Assembly: GCA_021772565.1 (NCBI GenBank) | Contig: JAJFLR010000082.1 | Location: forward strand, 1-40,784 | Direction of reading: 5' to 3' | DNA from: Opitutales bacterium | Lineage (GTDB): Bacteria > Verrucomicrobiota > Verrucomicrobiia > Opitutales > JAJFLR01 | DNA: 40,784 nucleotides | In this document: positions 8,726 to 18,839 of the stretch, one piece after another | Position numbering within the stretch: position 1 is the stretch's first letter | Layout: each line of letters opens with the position of its first letter | Translations under genes and position numbers: made by a program | Notes under the pieces: model-generated | Databases searched by the model: none | The model's input: the letters and a program-made list of their open reading frames with translations, nothing else | Told to the model about the DNA's origin: nothing

Positions 8726-9466
8726 ATGAAAATAAATTTATTCATATTATTAATTATATATTTCATAAACTTTGATAGTTTTGGAAATTCTGAATTGCAG
8801 TCTGACAGGATAGCGATAAAGCAATGGCTTGATATTGAAAAAAAGATTGAAAGAAAAGAGTCAGAATGGATTAAAGATAAAAAAGCTATCAATGATTTAA
8901 TTAACATTTTAAGCGATGAAGTAACAATGTTAGAATCTAATTTGGAAAAGATTAGAGAAAACAGTTCAAGTTTAGATATTAAAAAAATAGAGATTCTTAG
9001 TAATAAAGATCTGTTAATTGAAAATTCCACAATTGTTCAAAATGAAATTAATTCATTTGAAGAAGAAATTTTTGAACTTTATAAATTATTTCCGGCACCA
9101 CTGCAAAAAAAGATCGATCCATTATACTCAAGGATGTCGAATTCAGATAACGCATCTTTATCTGAGCGTATGCAAAATGTAATTGGTATATTATCTCAGG
9201 CCGATAAATTTAATAGCATTATTACAGTAGAATCCAGTCTTGAAGAAATTGGTGAGAGCACTGAGGAAGTCACAACGTTATACATTGGTTTAGGGCGCGC
9301 TTATTTTGTGAATAGTCGCGGCGATTATTCCGGATATTTAAAGCCCGGTTCTCTTGGATGGGAAAAGGTAGTTAAAAATGAGTTAGCTCAAAATATTAAA
9401 AATGCTATTTATATTTATAATAACCCACAGGAAGCCAAATATATACCGTTGCCTGTAGAATTTTAA
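8726..9466 (+). CDS. DUF3450 family periplasmic coiled-coil protein
   Basis: With the ATG at 8726 (a GTG one codon earlier is possible) the product has 246 residues. It starts with a short hydrophobic signal (INLFILLIIYFINF). A long Glu/Lys-rich helical part to about residue 120 is predicted coiled coil. The C-terminal part contains LYIGLGRAYFVNSRGDYSGYL, which fits the conserved end of DUF3450. In marine proteobacteria DUF3450 genes precede TtpC-type MotA/TolQ/ExbB, ExbB, ExbD, TonB and a TPR gene. The order here is the same, which supports the call more than sequence alone. Its role is probably structural or regulatory in TonB-dependent uptake. Confidence 0.75.
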   Translation: MKINLFILLIIYFINFDSFGNSELQSDRIAIKQWLDIEKKIERKESEWIKDKKAINDLINILSDEVTMLESNLEKIRENSSSLDIKKIEILSNKDLLIENSTIVQNEINSFEEEIFELYKLFPAPLQKKIDPLYSRMSNSDNASLSERMQNVIGILSQADKFNSIITVESSLEEIGESTEEVTTLYIGLGRAYFVNSRGDYSGYLKPGSLGWEKVVKNELAQNIKNAIYIYNNPQEAKYIPLPVEF

Positions 9467-9487
9467 TTTCTCTATCCCTGTTCATAA

Positions 9488-10867
9488 ATGAAAAAATTAA
9501 TTTTATCTATATGGCTTGCATTATCAATTCCTGTTGTCGCTCAAGTCTATCAGCAAGCTATAAATTCAGTAAATACTGATTTAGAAAACTCTATACAACG
9601 GCTTGAAAACATTAGTCATCGTATAAGTGAAGAGAAGATTGAGTTGTCAAGAAATCTAGAACAATTGCGTAGTAAAGTTATTTTATTACGACGTGAATTT
9701 GAACAGTCCGATAGGATTAATGAAAATAAAAAAATTAGTATCTCTCAATTGGAAAATGAAATAAAGATTCGGCAGAATGAAATTGATTATCTTAATGGTT
9801 TATTAAGTGATTATGTTCGTCACTTTGACTCACAATTACATATTGCCGAAATTCAACGTTACTCAAACTCTGAAGATTTAGCTATCAATTCTATAGAAAG
9901 TAATGATCTAAATTTTGCATCGAAAATTTCAGTAATAATGAATGCAATAGACCGACTTAAGGATTCATTGGGTGGGATTAGTTTTAAGGGACATGCATTG
10001 GCAACTGATAATGTCTTAGAAAATGGAACTATCGGTTTGCTAGGTCCAATAGCCATATTTTCTAGTGATGAAAGTAGTGCTACCGGTATTATTGTTGAAA
10101 AAAGAAATTCACTTGAACCATCTATTTATGAAAATATCGGAGATGAAAATCAATTACTCATAAATACGTTATTGAGTGAATATTCCGGTAATTTACCAAT
10201 AGATACTACATTAGGGAATGCATTAAAGATAGAAGCTGTTAAAGAAACGCCCATTGAGCATATTCAAAAAGGAGGTATCGTTATTTATTTTATTCTTGTT
10301 CTCGCATTATTTGCCTTCCTGATTGCATTATATAAATGGTTTGAAATTTCGGGAATTAAAAAATCTGATCCTGAAGATATTAAGAAAATTTTAGAGTTTA
10401 TCGATAATGATAATAGCACTGAAGCTATCAATGTTGCCAGAAAAATTAAGGGACCAATTGGTGTGATGTTAATTAAAGCTGTGGAAAATATTGACTCTGG
10501 AAACGAGGTGCTTGAAGAAATGCTTCAAGAGCAACTATTATTAGCACAACCTAAACTTGAAAGGTTAATTCCTTTTATTGCTGTTACTGCAGCTACTGCA
10601 CCTTTATTGGGTTTATTAGGTACAGTTACCGGTATGATAAAAACTTTTAAGATAATTACAGAATTTGGCACCGGGGATGCCAAGTCATTATCTGCAGGTA
10701 TTTCTGAAGCTTTGATTACCACCGAATTTGGTCTGTTTGTTGCAATTCCTGCACTTATAGTTCATGCCTTGCTATTGAGGAGATCTAAATCAGTTCTTGC
10801 TAGTATGGAACAGAGTGCGGTTGCTTTTATCAATGGTAATTCAGTTAGGTCATCTGAAAATGTTTGA
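9488..10867 (+). CDS. TtpC-like MotA/TolQ/ExbB proton channel family protein with N-terminal coiled coil
   Basis: The 459-residue inner-membrane protein has a signal peptide (MKKLILSIWLALSIPVVAQ). A periplasmic coiled coil spans about 22-110. The first transmembrane helix is near 265-285 (VIYFILVLALFAFLIALYKW). The MotA/TolQ/ExbB domain is at about 345-445, including APLLGLLGTVTGMIKTF and SEALITTEFGLFVAIPALI. This long form matches TtpC, the fourth component of TonB2-type systems known from Vibrio, in length, architecture and neighbours. It probably couples the proton-driven ExbB/ExbD motor to TonB. Its stop overlaps the ExbB start (ATGTTTGA). Confidence 0.85.
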   Translation: MKKLILSIWLALSIPVVAQVYQQAINSVNTDLENSIQRLENISHRISEEKIELSRNLEQLRSKVILLRREFEQSDRINENKKISISQLENEIKIRQNEIDYLNGLLSDYVRHFDSQLHIAEIQRYSNSEDLAINSIESNDLNFASKISVIMNAIDRLKDSLGGISFKGHALATDNVLENGTIGLLGPIAIFSSDESSATGIIVEKRNSLEPSIYENIGDENQLLINTLLSEYSGNLPIDTTLGNALKIEAVKETPIEHIQKGGIVIYFILVLALFAFLIALYKWFEISGIKKSDPEDIKKILEFIDNDNSTEAINVARKIKGPIGVMLIKAVENIDSGNEVLEEMLQEQLLLAQPKLERLIPFIAVTAATAPLLGLLGTVTGMIKTFKIITEFGTGDAKSLSAGISEALITTEFGLFVAIPALIVHALLLRRSKSVLASMEQSAVAFINGNSVRSSENV

Positions 10868-11474
10868 TAGTATTAGAGATAATAAATTAGTTGAAGAAAT
10901 CTTTAGTGTTTGGGTAAACGGTGGATTTTTAATGATTCCGTTAGTGTTGCTTGCTTTGATTATCTATTTTTGTGCTATGGAGCTCTATTTTTATTTTCAC
11001 AATGCTGACTTTAAAAATGTCAAAGAAAACGTTTGGATAGATTGGATAAAAAATTCAAGCGAGTGCAGGGGAAGTATAGGTGAAATAATTTCTTATGCGT
11101 TGAGTAATGTAAAGTCAGTAGTAGAAATTCAAAATAAATTTATAGAAATTCGTCATGCACATTTACCTCGTATTGACAGAAGAATTATATTTTTAAGCAT
11201 TTTAATAACTGTTGCTCCATTGATGGGATTATTGGGAACAGTGATGGGGATGCTGACAACTTTCAAAGGGTTATCAGTTGGTAATGGAAAAATCATTGAA
11301 CTTGTGGCGTCAGGTATATCTGAAGCGTTAATTACCACACAGACTGGCTTAATAATTGCAATTCCAGGGTATATTTTTATTTATGTGTTAACACGAAAAC
11401 GACAAGAGCTCGCTGCATTTTTAGGACATTTGGAGAGCAAAATTGTACAGTATTATTCGAAGGGAGAAATATAA
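10860..11474 (+). CDS. exbB: Biopolymer transport protein ExbB (MotA/TolQ/ExbB family)
   Basis: The 204-residue protein starts at the ATG that overlaps the end of the TtpC-like gene by 8 bases; earlier in-frame starts would run deep into that gene. It has one N-terminal transmembrane helix (FLMIPLVLLALIIYFCAMELY) and the paired helices of the ExbB domain: ITVAPLMGLLGTVMGMLTTF and SEALITTQTGLIIAIPGYIFIYVL. With ExbD it forms the proton-conducting stator that energises TonB. It ends in a TAATG overlap with exbD, so the two are translationally coupled. It is the short ExbB partner of the long TtpC-like protein, as in TonB2-type systems. Confidence 0.9.
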   Translation: MFDSIRDNKLVEEIFSVWVNGGFLMIPLVLLALIIYFCAMELYFYFHNADFKNVKENVWIDWIKNSSECRGSIGEIISYALSNVKSVVEIQNKFIEIRHAHLPRIDRRIIFLSILITVAPLMGLLGTVMGMLTTFKGLSVGNGKIIELVASGISEALITTQTGLIIAIPGYIFIYVLTRKRQELAAFLGHLESKIVQYYSKGEI

Positions 11475-11881
11475 TGAAACACCGTAGAATAAATATGGAT
11501 TTTAATGATTCTACTGAAATCAATATCTCTCCAATGATAGATATGGTATTTATACTTTTAATTTTTTTTATTGTCACAACTGTATTTATTGATGAGCACG
11601 GTCTAGATGTAGATGTTCCCCAACCGGCTAACATCACGAAATTTGATAATGAGATAATGCAAATTACAGTTACTGACAGCAGCCAAGTGATGTATGAGGG
11701 TAGAAATATTGGATTACAAGGCATTCGTTCTATAGTAAGGCAGATTATGCATAAAGAAAAAATTCCATTACTTATTGGTGTGGAATCTAGATCGACTGCC
11801 GGTTTGTTAGTTAAAGTTATGGATGAAGCTAAACTCGCCGGTGTTGAATCAATCAGTATTAATCATGCATCTAGTAAATAA
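11474..11881 (+). CDS. exbD: Biopolymer transport protein ExbD
   Basis: The 135-residue protein has the standard ExbD layout: a short cytoplasmic head, one transmembrane helix (ISPMIDMVFILLIFFIVTTV, 18-37) and a periplasmic domain. D23 in the helix corresponds to the conserved proton-carrying aspartate. The periplasmic part ends with the typical alternating pattern MDEAKLAGVESISI. Its start overlaps the exbB stop by one base. Confidence 0.92.
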   Translation: MKHRRINMDFNDSTEINISPMIDMVFILLIFFIVTTVFIDEHGLDVDVPQPANITKFDNEIMQITVTDSSQVMYEGRNIGLQGIRSIVRQIMHKEKIPLLIGVESRSTAGLLVKVMDEAKLAGVESISINHASSK

Positions 11882-11894
11882 GGATACTCATTAG

Positions 11895-12554
11895 ATGAAA
11901 CGTATATATCATCCACCTAAATTAAGATCTGGTTTTCTTTATTCAAATTTAATTGCGATAGTAATTACATTGTTAATATTTGTCGCTATACCGCTGACAC
12001 AGTTTTTGGCTGATTTTGACAAAAATAGGGACACTGTATTATTATCAGATATTCAAATTCCCCCGCCTGATTCATTACCTCCAGAACCGCCTCCGCCAAA
12101 AAATGAAGAAATTGAAGAATCTAATCCTGAACTCAAGCAGGAATTAAAACCGTTAAACTTAAGTCAGCTTGATGTTATGTTAAATCCTGGCTTGGGTAAT
12201 GCGCTGAATATTGGTTTTAATATTGCTCGCTTTGGAATCACCCCTGATACAATTGCCCAAATTGAAACATTTAATTTAAAAGATCTGGATAATAGTCCAA
12301 GACCAATTTATAAAGTAACCCCAATCTATCCTCATGCATTAAAGAGAGAGAGAATAAATGGTAAGGTTGTTTTGATATTAGTAATCAGTAAGGAAGGAGA
12401 TATAGTTGAGGCTGACGTAGTGTCTTCAACCTTGAAAGAATTTGAACTTCCAGCAGTTAATGCTGCTATGAAATGGAAATTTGAACCAGGAACAAAAAAT
12501 GGCGTAACGGTGCAGTTTAAGCGTTATTTACCTATATCATTTATTGTTAATTGA
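11895..12554 (+). CDS. tonB: Energy transducer TonB
   Basis: The 219-residue protein has a short basic cytoplasmic head, one membrane anchor (about 16-38), a brief proline-rich stretch (IPPPDSLPPEPPPPKNEEIEE, about 55-75) and a C-terminal TonB domain from about 135. That domain shows PIYPHALKRERINGKVVLIL, the Gly-containing turn EGDIVEADVV, and AAMKWKFEPGTKNG. It is short, like TonB2-type proteins, with a much reduced Pro-rich spacer. Thirteen bases separate it from exbD. No TonB-dependent receptor lies in the window, so the transported substrate is unknown. Confidence 0.9.
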   Translation: MKRIYHPPKLRSGFLYSNLIAIVITLLIFVAIPLTQFLADFDKNRDTVLLSDIQIPPPDSLPPEPPPPKNEEIEESNPELKQELKPLNLSQLDVMLNPGLGNALNIGFNIARFGITPDTIAQIETFNLKDLDNSPRPIYKVTPIYPHALKRERINGKVVLILVISKEGDIVEADVVSSTLKEFELPAVNAAMKWKFEPGTKNGVTVQFKRYLPISFIVN

Positions 12555-12589
12555 ATAATCTATAGTAATTAAAACATTAATTTAAAATC

Positions 12590-13954
12590 ATGAAAATTAA
12601 AATAACAATCGTTTTGCTGATAATTAGTTCAAGTTTTGCCTCGGCATATGATTTACTACCCCTCAATAATAGCTATTGGACAAATGAAGAATTTTTAAAA
12701 AGTTTTACTGCAAGTTACGGAGTAAATTCAAAAATTGAGCCAAATATCGACTCAAATGAAAAAGAATTATTCGACCAACTTGTCCCATTAATAAAATCAG
12801 ATATTAACTCAGCAATTCAGGAATTAGAATATAATATAACAGAAAACAGTAGTGCGCCTCTTGATTTTATATTAGGTAATCTTTATTTTGAAATTGGTAA
12901 TTTCACTGATGCTGAGACTGCATACCTGAAGGCAATAAAAAAATTCCCAAACTTTCGTAGAGCTCATAATCTGTTGGGAAAACTACATGTTAGAAATAAC
13001 AATTTACCTGAAGCAATTCCGTACATCTTAAAAACTATAGAATTGGGTGGGGCAGGGTCATCAATATTTGGGTTGCTTGGATATTGCTACATGAATTCTG
13101 AAAAATATGACTCAGCATTAACTGCCTATCAACAAGCTTTATTATTTGATCCTGCTAATATTGATTGGAGAACAGGTAAAATTCAATGTCTACTCATACT
13201 AGAGAAATGGGATGAAGTTATTTCGATCACCAATGAATTTTTAAACGATTATCCGGATAATAAAAATATGTGGACAATTCAAGCCAATGCATATCTGGGT
13301 AAAAATCAATTCTTGGATGCCGCTAGTAATTATGAGGTATTAAGTAGAATGGGAAATGTATCACCTGATATATTATTTCAGTTAGGTGATATATATGTAA
13401 ATGAAAATTTATTAGATTTAGCTTATGAAAAGTATTTAGAAGCTATAAATTCTGGATTAACAATTCCGGTTAGTAATCTGTTAAGGGTTATTGATATTTT
13501 AGTTAGTAGACTAAAATTTAACGAGGCTTCTAATTATATCAGTAAAGTGAGAGAGATGCACAGTAGTACTTTGTCAAATAATGAAGAATTAAAAATACTT
13601 AATCTTGAAGCTCAAATAGCACAGTCACAAAATGATCTCAACAAATCAGTTGAAATATTAAATAGAATATTAGAAAGAGATCCGTTAAATGGTGAAGCCT
13701 TACTCTCACTTGCGAAATATTATTGGGAGCAGAAAAATGATTTTGAAAGAGCAAAATTTTATTTTGAAGCAGCAATTAAACTGGATGATTATCGGTATGA
13801 TGCATTATTGAATTATGCTCAAATGTTGGTTGCTAATAAGAAATTTGAAAACGCAATCAATCAACTCGACCTTGCATTAAAAATCAAAAAAACCGAAAAT
13901 GTAGCTCGTTATCTGGAAGCAGTTGAGCGAGTCGCCTCTGCAAATCAGAATTAG
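12590..13954 (+). CDS. Exported TPR protein of the TonB cluster
   Basis: The 454-residue protein has a clear signal peptide (MKIKITIVLLIISSSFASA). It then carries a long array of TPR motifs, for example LGNLYFEIGNFTDAETAYLKAI, LLGYCYMNSEKYDSALTAYQQAL and LAKYYWEQKNDFERAKFYFEAAI. A TPR gene is the usual last member of DUF3450/TtpC/ExbB/ExbD/TonB clusters. It is probably periplasmic and may scaffold TonB components. It lies 35 bases after tonB and is the last gene before convergent ftsH. Confidence 0.85.
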   Translation: MKIKITIVLLIISSSFASAYDLLPLNNSYWTNEEFLKSFTASYGVNSKIEPNIDSNEKELFDQLVPLIKSDINSAIQELEYNITENSSAPLDFILGNLYFEIGNFTDAETAYLKAIKKFPNFRRAHNLLGKLHVRNNNLPEAIPYILKTIELGGAGSSIFGLLGYCYMNSEKYDSALTAYQQALLFDPANIDWRTGKIQCLLILEKWDEVISITNEFLNDYPDNKNMWTIQANAYLGKNQFLDAASNYEVLSRMGNVSPDILFQLGDIYVNENLLDLAYEKYLEAINSGLTIPVSNLLRVIDILVSRLKFNEASNYISKVREMHSSTLSNNEELKILNLEAQIAQSQNDLNKSVEILNRILERDPLNGEALLSLAKYYWEQKNDFERAKFYFEAAIKLDDYRYDALLNYAQMLVANKKFENAINQLDLALKIKKTENVARYLEAVERVASANQN

Positions 13955-14095
13955 GTGAATGTGCCAAAATTAACATTATTGATCTTATATAATCTACTGC
14001 AATTTTAAATTTATTGGGGATTGGTTCACCAAAAGCAGGATAGTTGAGCTTAATACATTTATTAACTATTGATAGTCTCAAAAAGAATAATTGTT

Positions 14096-16105
14096 TTATG
14101 CTAATGCAGGCTCAGTACCCGGTGGAAGTTCTTCTTCAATATCCTCTTTAGCAGCAGATTTACTTTCCTCGGCAGCAATCATTTCTTCGTCAGCCATTGG
14201 CAATATTTTCTGTTGAAATATCGGCGAACGAATTTCATTAAATTTAACTATTTCATATATATGTTTTCCTTCGAGTGTCTCATGCTCCAACAATGCTTGT
14301 GCAATAATTTCTAACTTATCCCGATTTTCAGTTAGCAGGTCTTTTGCTCGCTTCAATTGTGTTTCGATTAGATTACTGATTTCCTTGTCAATTTTTTGTG
14401 ACGTGTTTTCACTATAATTTTGAGTGCGAGTAATTTCTTTTCCTAAAAAGACATGATCCTGATTTTCTCCTAACGCTACTGGACCAAGCTCACTCATTCC
14501 CCAGTCACAGACCATATGACGAGCCATTTTGGTTGCCATTTTTATATCTCCAGAAGCACCGTTGGTAATATCACCCAATACAATTTCTTCGGCAACTCGT
14601 CCGCCCATGCTGCAACAAATTTGATTTAGTAACTGTTTATATGCATAATTAAGGATATCCTTTTTGGGCATAAACATTGTCGATCCCAGTGATTGTCCTC
14701 GTGGAATGATTGTGACCTTATGAATAGGTAAGCGTCCGTCATCAATTAGTGCTTGTACGAGGGCGTGACCCGCTTCATGATAGGCAGATATTTTCTTGTC
14801 TTCATCATCCATTAATCGACGTCGCTCACGGCCAAATGCAATTTTATCACGCGCTTCATCAATATCATGCATATCTACTTTATCTTTATTGTATCTTGCT
14901 GCGTGAAGAGCTGCCTCATTAAGAAGATTTTCAAGATCAGCTCCTGAAAATCCCGGAGTATTTCGAGCTACATTTTTTAATTCAACTTCATCAGCAATTT
15001 GAATTTTTCTGGAATGCACCTGTAAGATACCCTCTCTTCCATTGACGTCAGGGAGATCAATCATGACTTGTCGATCAAAACGACCTGGTCTCAGTAATGC
15101 ACTATCGAGTACATCGGGTCGATTTGTTGCGGCAATAATAATAATTCCTTCATGGGCATCAAATCCATCCATTTCAACAAGTAAAGAATTGAGTGTTTGC
15201 TCACGCTCATCATTACCACCACCGAGTCCGGCACCTCTTTGACGTCCGACCGCATCTATTTCATCAATAAAAATTATACAAGGCGCATTTTTCTTACCTT
15301 GTTCAAACATATCCCTAACTCTAGATGCACCTACTCCGACAAACATTTCAACAAAGTCTGAACCGCTTATGCTATAAAAAGGGACATCAGCTTCACCGGC
15401 AACTGATCTGGCTAGTAAAGTTTTACCAGTGCCTGGAGCACCGACCAGTAAAACTCCCTTTGGAATTCTACCACCAATTACCTGAAATTTTTTAGGGTCT
15501 TTTAGAAAGTCAACTATTTCTCTAACTTCCTCCTTAGCTTCATCACAACCGGCTACATTTGAGAAATTTACTTTTTCCTTATCCTGCATCAACATTTTAG
15601 CGCGGCTTTTGCCAAAGCTCATTGCACCTCTGCCCGCCATTTTTAATTGTCTTACAAACAGAAAATACAAAACACAAATTATTATTACAAATGGAAGTAA
15701 CGTTAACAAGACTTCAGTGAGTAACGTGCTTGCAGGTGTTTCATGAAAGTAACCGGTATTTTGCAGTCGCTCCAGATTATCGTCGGTTAATCGACCTTTA
15801 GCGATAAAATATACATCTTCTTCTGAATCTGTATTTTTAAGTTTACCCTCAATGTGGTTCCAGTTAGCACCACCAGATGGTTCTGATTTTATTGAACCTT
15901 TTTCCACTAGACCTTCTTCAGCTGCTGTGATGACTTGATGAATGGTCCATTCGTTAACAGGTTTCTTTCCAGTATCGGTTAGTGAAAATAGAACAACAAT
16001 CGCCAAAATAATACCTATCCATATAAGCATGACTTTAGGTTGAAATCGATCCGGAGAAGATTTTTTTAACGGTTTATTTTTACTCACTTTTTTTTCTTCA
16101 GACAT
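14096..16105 (-). CDS. ftsH: ATP-dependent zinc metalloprotease FtsH
   Basis: The 669-residue membrane AAA+ protease has two transmembrane helices (about 24-41 and 130-151) flanking a periplasmic domain. Walker A is GAPGTGKT (222-229), Walker B is CIIFIDEID (276-284), and the second region of homology ends in GRFDR (341-345). The zinc site is HEAGH (443-447), with D520 of GASGD as the probable third ligand. It degrades membrane and regulatory proteins. Length and motifs are normal, and the acidic, Pro-containing tail is typical. It lies 39 bases after tilS on the same strand, probably as an operon, an arrangement common in many bacteria. Confidence 0.97.
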   Translation of the reverse strand: MSEEKKVSKNKPLKKSSPDRFQPKVMLIWIGIILAIVVLFSLTDTGKKPVNEWTIHQVITAAEEGLVEKGSIKSEPSGGANWNHIEGKLKNTDSEEDVYFIAKGRLTDDNLERLQNTGYFHETPASTLLTEVLLTLLPFVIIICVLYFLFVRQLKMAGRGAMSFGKSRAKMLMQDKEKVNFSNVAGCDEAKEEVREIVDFLKDPKKFQVIGGRIPKGVLLVGAPGTGKTLLARSVAGEADVPFYSISGSDFVEMFVGVGASRVRDMFEQGKKNAPCIIFIDEIDAVGRQRGAGLGGGNDEREQTLNSLLVEMDGFDAHEGIIIIAATNRPDVLDSALLRPGRFDRQVMIDLPDVNGREGILQVHSRKIQIADEVELKNVARNTPGFSGADLENLLNEAALHAARYNKDKVDMHDIDEARDKIAFGRERRRLMDDEDKKISAYHEAGHALVQALIDDGRLPIHKVTIIPRGQSLGSTMFMPKKDILNYAYKQLLNQICCSMGGRVAEEIVLGDITNGASGDIKMATKMARHMVCDWGMSELGPVALGENQDHVFLGKEITRTQNYSENTSQKIDKEISNLIETQLKRAKDLLTENRDKLEIIAQALLEHETLEGKHIYEIVKFNEIRSPIFQQKILPMADEEMIAAEESKSAAKEDIEEELPPGTEPALA

Positions 16106-16144
16106 TTTTTAATTTTAGAAATATTATTATACCCTGTTTAGATA

Positions 16145-17566
16145 TTATAAATAAGTCAATCTCAGAGCTCTTCGCGTAGTTTCGGTAATTTTTTGATTGT
16201 TTGACGGGGGAAATCCAGGAACCCATAATATATTTTTGTGGTTATTGCAGACCAATGGGATTGTATTTCGTTCCACAGATGCTACTTTGTAATTTACCAT
16301 CATATCTTGCAACTTAATGCTATTTGATGAACCAAGTGGATTGTAGCGATCACCCGGCAAACGTGTTCTAATTAATACTGAGTTCAGTGAATCATTATCA
16401 TTTGAGATATATGCAGTAGAATTTTGATCAATGTTTCCATTTAATATGGTACTCACTAACTTATCATCTAAAACTATTTTTTCTAAAATTAGTTTATTTC
16501 CATGAGGAAAAAAGATTGTCACATTTGTTGGAGAAAAAAACTCATGCCATTTAGATAAGACATCAATAATTGTTTTACTAATGACTCCATGTTCAAATTT
16601 AATAGTTAAGTTTTTCCCGGCACTTACTTTGATTTTTTTATTTAGCTTTATGGAAAAAATCAGTTGATTGAGGGCGACACGATTTAAATTTTCATTTAGA
16701 TTATTTACTCGGAGCCAACTTGTTAATGCACGCCTAACGAGTGCCAAAGGTTTATCAAGAAGTGGATTTAAATTATATGATTTATTTTTTTCAGGATTAT
16801 CAATCAATGTTTCTAGCCAAAATTGAAGAGCATCATCTGATTCTTCTAAAATTTCTCTAGATTGTGCAATGCCTTCTATAACATCTCTATCAGCTGATTT
16901 TTTCAATATTGGAATAACATTGTTTCTAATTTTATTTCTAAGAAATTTATTTTCATGATTTGTTTTATCTTCACACCATGGAATATTCAAAGATCTTAAA
17001 TCAGAAATAATTTTTTCTTTAGTAATATTTAGTAGAGGTCTTAGTCTTATAATACCATTGTTGAATATTTGTACCGGTCTAGGTGCAGCAAGCCCTGTTA
17101 GTCCACTTCCTCGAGATAGACGTATTAGTAATGTTTCAATTATATCGTTTTTGTGATGACCTAATAATAAAATTTTAGAGCCGACTTCGTTCATTACTTT
17201 TTCTATAAAATCGTAGCGAGCATCTCTAGCATTTTTTTCGTTGATAGTTTTATTATTTTCCAGATTCCATTCTCCACTAAAGAACTTCAAGCCCAAGTCT
17301 TCAGTTAATTTTCTGACAAATTCTTCATCTTTGTCTGAATCAATACTTCGCAGTTTATGATTGAAGTGGACAATAGTCATATTTTTAAAATTGTCCTGAA
17401 ATAAAGAGTACAAAAGCAGCGTTAAATAAATTGAGTCCGCACCACCGGAGCAGGCAATAGTCCACGGACAATGACAATCTTTACTTAACTGTTCTATGAC
17501 AGCTGAGTGCAGATTGTTGTTTGTTGTCAGTTTACTCAGTTTTTGACTATTGTATTTCCAGTTCAA
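16145..17566 (-). CDS. tilS: tRNA(Ile)-lysidine synthase TilS
   Basis: The 473-residue protein carries the PP-loop ATPase motif SGGADS (40-45), then HFNHKLRSIDSDKDEEFV and GHHKNDIIETLLIRLSRGSGLTGL, all typical of TilS. The C-terminal part (PGDRYNPLGSSNSIKLQDMM) matches the tRNA-binding TilS-C domain. It converts the wobble cytidine of the AUA-reading tRNA-Ile to lysidine, which is essential for correct decoding. It is upstream of ftsH on the minus strand and diverges from tyrA, with 111 AT-rich bases between. Confidence 0.95.
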   Translation of the reverse strand: MNWKYNSQKLSKLTTNNNLHSAVIEQLSKDCHCPWTIACSGGADSIYLTLLLYSLFQDNFKNMTIVHFNHKLRSIDSDKDEEFVRKLTEDLGLKFFSGEWNLENNKTINEKNARDARYDFIEKVMNEVGSKILLLGHHKNDIIETLLIRLSRGSGLTGLAAPRPVQIFNNGIIRLRPLLNITKEKIISDLRSLNIPWCEDKTNHENKFLRNKIRNNVIPILKKSADRDVIEGIAQSREILEESDDALQFWLETLIDNPEKNKSYNLNPLLDKPLALVRRALTSWLRVNNLNENLNRVALNQLIFSIKLNKKIKVSAGKNLTIKFEHGVISKTIIDVLSKWHEFFSPTNVTIFFPHGNKLILEKIVLDDKLVSTILNGNIDQNSTAYISNDNDSLNSVLIRTRLPGDRYNPLGSSNSIKLQDMMVNYKVASVERNTIPLVCNNHKNILWVPGFPPSNNQKITETTRRALRLTYL

Positions 17567-17677
17567 ATTTATTTGGATTAATTATTGTGTTATCAATTAT
17601 ATCAACATTACTTTTAATAGATGGAATTATTTAAAATGAATAAGAATTGAATACACTAACGTTTTATTATCTTTACA

Positions 17678-18526
17678 ATGTTCAAGCAAATTACAATTCT
17701 TGCACCAGGTCTTCTCGGTTCATCATTAGCTATGGCAATAAAAGATCATGGCTTGGCTGATAAGTTAGTAATTTGGTCAAGACGGGCAGAAACACGAGTA
17801 AAATGTGTGAAAAAGTTAATCTGCAATGCAGTTGAGGATAATATTAAAGATGCAGTTTGTGGCGCAGATTTAGTAATAATTTGTTCACCTGTTGATGTCA
17901 TTGCTTCAATTGCTCAAAAAACGATTCCATGTTTGAAAGAGGGTTGTATCATAACAGATGTTGGAAGTACTAAAAGTCTGATTTGTAGGAATATTAACGC
18001 AGTAGTATCAAGACATGTAACTTTTATTGGATCTCATCCCATGGCAGGTTCTGAAAAAAGTGGAATTGATGCGGCAGATTCTAAATTATTTTTAGGTAAA
18101 CCCTGTTTTGTAACTCCACTTGTTGAGACTCCTGAAAGTTCCCTGGAAATTTTAATTAAATTTTGGAGTGAATTGGATATGGAGGTCATTACGACTACAC
18201 CTGAAAAGCATGATGAAATTGTAGCTAATATTAGTCAGATGCCACATTTACTTGCTTCTGTGCTGTGCTCATACTTAGCTGCAAAAGATTCCAACTGGAA
18301 AAATTTTGCCGGTAATGGTTTAAGGGATACAACTCGAATAGCATCTGGAAACCCTGAACTCTGGAAGACTATCATAGAACAAAATTCAGATGAAATTCTC
18401 AGAGCAATCAATGGATTTGAAAATGAACTGCAATCGCTACGTTCAGCTATTTCAAATAATGAACCGTTTGAAATATTAAATATTTTAGAACGTGGGAAAA
18501 AGTATAGAGATCGGTTGAGGTCTTAG
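17678..18526 (+). CDS. tyrA: Prephenate dehydrogenase (TyrA family)
   Basis: The 282-residue cytosolic enzyme has an N-terminal Rossmann fold with APGLLGSSLA (9-18); the first glycine of the usual GxGLxG is Ala here. GSHPMAGSEKSGIDAAD is the conserved substrate-binding segment. ISQMPHLLASVLCSYLA and GNGLRDTTRIASGNPELW belong to the helical dimer domain. It oxidatively decarboxylates prephenate to 4-hydroxyphenylpyruvate in tyrosine synthesis. No chorismate mutase or ACT domain is fused. Arogenate as substrate cannot be excluded. Confidence 0.92.
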   Translation: MFKQITILAPGLLGSSLAMAIKDHGLADKLVIWSRRAETRVKCVKKLICNAVEDNIKDAVCGADLVIICSPVDVIASIAQKTIPCLKEGCIITDVGSTKSLICRNINAVVSRHVTFIGSHPMAGSEKSGIDAADSKLFLGKPCFVTPLVETPESSLEILIKFWSELDMEVITTTPEKHDEIVANISQMPHLLASVLCSYLAAKDSNWKNFAGNGLRDTTRIASGNPELWKTIIEQNSDEILRAINGFENELQSLRSAISNNEPFEILNILERGKKYRDRLRS

Positions 18527-18556
18527 TGATTATTTCTCAAGTAAATTCGCATCACT

Positions 18557-18565
18557 TGATATAAT
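18557..18565 (+). promoter_or_regulatory. Extended -10 promoter of the phd antitoxin gene
   Basis: TGATATAAT combines a consensus -10 TATAAT (18560-18565) with the TG of an extended -10 element. It lies 35 bases before the antitoxin ATG. No good -35 is seen, as is common with extended -10 promoters. Confidence 0.5.
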
Positions 18566-18599
18566 ACTAATCGTAAGTTGTCCTAGTACATAAAATATT

Positions 18600-18839
18600 A
18601 TGGAATCAATAGCATCAAATGAATTAAAAACGAGACTGGGTCGCAAGCCTAGAGAGGTCCAAAATGGCAAGGAGTATATAGTAACTACGCATGGCAAGCC
18701 CGTTGCTAAGCTAGTTCCATATAATAAAGATAAAGAAATTGGAGGTGCTAATGATAGAATGAGAAATAGGCAAAAAAAGAATAACCTAAATGGAATTACT
18801 GTTAAAGCTCTTATAAATGAAGGTCGTAGAAATGGATGA
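18600..18839 (+). CDS. Phd/YefM-family antitoxin
   Basis: The 79-residue protein has the Phd/YefM pattern: IASNELKTRLGRKPREVQNG (start of the DNA-binding fold), then the strand-turn EYIVTTHGKPVAKLVPY. A basic, flexible tail would wrap the toxin. Such antitoxins bind their own operator and neutralise a PIN-domain (VapC-like) toxin. The toxin start overlaps its last 8 bases (ATGGATGA), but that toxin is broken. The antitoxin frame itself is intact. Confidence 0.8.
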   Translation: MESIASNELKTRLGRKPREVQNGKEYIVTTHGKPVAKLVPYNKDKEIGGANDRMRNRQKKNNLNGITVKALINEGRRNG

